Assembly: GCF_031877795.1 (NCBI RefSeq)
Contig: NC_133932.1
Coordinates: 89,557,994-89,621,993 of the forward strand
Length of the DNA stretch: 64,000 nucleotides
Direction of reading: 5' to 3'
From: Strix aluco
Lineage: Eukaryota > Chordata > Aves > Strigiformes > Strigidae
Part shown: positions 62,639 through 64,000 of the stretch, piece by piece
Position numbering within the stretch: position 1 is the stretch's first letter
Layout of the letters: every line of letters starts with the position of its first letter
Program-made: the position numbers and the translations under genes
Notes under the pieces: generated by a model
What the model was told of the DNA's origin: nothing
What the model saw: the letters and a program-made list of their open reading frames with translations, nothing else
The model's database searches: none

Positions 62639-64000
62639 CGGCGTGTTCTCCCTGCTGCGGGGAGCCGGGCACGGGCGATCCTGCGCGCTGCTGCCTCGCC
62701 GGGCACGCGTGGGTTTCCGACAAGCCCCGGGGGGAGGTGAAGGGAGGGCGCTGCGGGGTTGGCGAGCGCCGGGGCTGTTTGTCCCCCCCGTCTTGGGGGA
62801 GAGCGAGCAACCCGCCTTTCAGTGCGTGATTTACGCCCGTCTGTAGTGGCGTCGGGAGATCCGTACAATTCGGAAGTGAGTGCACGTCTGGTACAAATAT
62901 ACATGTGTGCGTGTGTGTATGCACATATGTATTTCGCGTGTGATTAAATTAATTCGATCCATAAGACGAGGAAAGTTCTTCCCCAGGTTCTTCCATGCAG
63001 AGGGCATGTGTGGAAGGGAAGACTTAATTTCTGCTTTTACTTTTTTCTTTTTTTTTCCCTTTGATGGGTTTACTTTGTAACAACCCCCCTCCCCCCCCAA
63101 AAAAAGCTGCTGGTGTTTTCAGCAAGCTATTTGTGTGTCAGTTTGCCCCACCCCGATGGTAAAGTCCCTTTTGCCCTAATCCATAGTCTGATCACACACT
63201 CGGCCCTTAATGGGGGTTTCAAAGCACTTTGAAAGAAGAGGAGGTGGTTGGTGTGTGTGCGGTGGGGATGGGGGTGGGGGTGCCTTGCACAGGCTCCGGA
63301 CACAAAACAGAAATTCACGGGCGGAGGACTTCTCCCCCTTAGGCTCGCTTTTTCCCAGCCAGCGAGACACGGGGTTTTTCCACGGCACGCAAGAAGCCCC
63401 TTGCGTTTTAAACTTCCCAAATGTGCCGAACGCGAAACCCGGCCCCCTTGCTCGCCCTTTTGCCAATCCCAGCTAGGAAAAGTTAACAATCATGGCACTT
63501 GAGCTCCGCCAGAGTGGACTTTGGCTTTTGGAAGTGGGGAATCGTGTTATCACACACAAAAAGGCAAATGCTGCTTCTCTGCTCTTGGTGGATGGGAAGG
63601 GGAGAAGTGCTAGATCAGAGGAGGGAGAGACGTGCTTTCCCGTAAGAATTTTCAGGCAACTGTATGTTTGCAAGTAAATGTGCTGGAGGTGTGCATCTTG
63701 TCCTGTTAGCGGACCTATGGAGGGGAGAAAAAAGGAGGATCGCCTTGCTCGGACCGATGTCCCGCTGAAAATGCCTCCTGGGTCCCTTCGGGCTGGGGCG
63801 GAGGGGAGCGGACTGAAGTTCAGGCAATTTGCAGAATATGCGTAAAATAAGAGGAGCTTTTCCAGCGGTTGGCTTTGTGAAGCTGAATGGGTACTTATGG
63901 CAGGGCGAGAGGGGGTAATCTGCCTTTTGCCCGGCTGTCCCGGCGGTGTTGTCTCAAACCGTCTGCAGGGCGCCTTGCCTTACCCGGGAGGGGAAGGCTC

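Larger units (their letters stand above)
62390..62820. promoter_or_regulatory. CpG island at the start of the predicted intron
   Basis: CpG-dense sequence just inside the predicted intron, interrupted by G-runs of 13 (62438-62450) and 22 (62536-62557) and by a CA repeat. Promoter CpG islands often extend into the first intron, and an alternative start site is also possible. Confidence 0.7.
62227..64000 (+). other. Predicted start of intron 1, GC-rich
   Basis: Begins with the GT of the predicted donor. GC-rich to about 62.85 kb, then of mixed composition with C-runs (about 63085-63098) and G/T-rich sequence (63240-63285). No exon was recognised. The 269-codon minus-strand frame at 62095-62904 crosses simple repeats and is Pro/Arg-rich, so it is not called as a gene. 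Confidence 0.45.

Noticed and set aside
62095-62904. 269-codon minus-strand frame, longest in the window
   Set aside because: It crosses the 22-G run and the AC repeat, which give Pro and Val/Cys runs, and is antisense to the predicted first exon and donor. No homology.
1-64000. CRISPR arrays, operons, ribosome binding sites, tRNA or rRNA genes
   Set aside because: The sequence is vertebrate nuclear DNA. No spaced direct repeats, no tRNA-like cloverleaf or rRNA segment was seen.

Overview
This window looks like a gene-poor stretch of a bird nuclear genome ending in a promoter. The evidence is at least six fragments of the avian CR1 LINE in both orientations, a solo retroviral LTR of a kind I associate with neoavian birds rather than chicken, long AT-rich intergenic DNA, vertebrate-type CpG islands and no prokaryotic features. 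Species cannot be fixed from the sequence. I found no intact protein-coding gene. The only protein homology I recognise is decayed CR1 ORF2 (reverse transcriptase).

Layout. 1-53.4 kb is AT-rich non-coding DNA with CR1 fragments near 5.5-6.7 (+), 18.5 (-), 20.3 (-), 26.7-27.4 (-), 37.4 (+) and 45.7-46.1 kb (+). A solo LTR lies at 40.30-40.95 kb and a second, weaker LTR candidate near 46.9-47.25 kb. Three MIR-like ancient SINE fragments, a compound tetranucleotide microsatellite at 34.8 kb, several clean inverted repeats and a good CTCF motif at 48.75 kb complete this part. At 53.4-54.1 kb composition changes abruptly: a G-quadruplex-prone tract is followed by an isolated CpG island. From 54.1 to 59.3 kb it is AT-rich again, with a fourth MIR-like fragment.

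59.4-62.8 kb holds a cluster of CpG islands. The best functional call is a plus-strand promoter (CCAAT box at 61340, weak TATA-like element at 61363) driving a mostly non-coding first exon that ends at a consensus-like splice donor at 62226/62227. The rest of the window would be the start of intron 1. I could not identify the gene. A 5' non-coding exon in a CpG-island cluster beside a large gene-poor interval is typical of developmental regulators, but that is inference.

Nothing here convincingly looks like a new biological system. The items most worth a second look are the first exon with its Pro/Gln-rich upstream ORF, the isolated CpG island at 53.7 kb, short GGGGCC-type repeats in opposite orientation in two islands, the CTCF-like site and the perfect inverted repeats.
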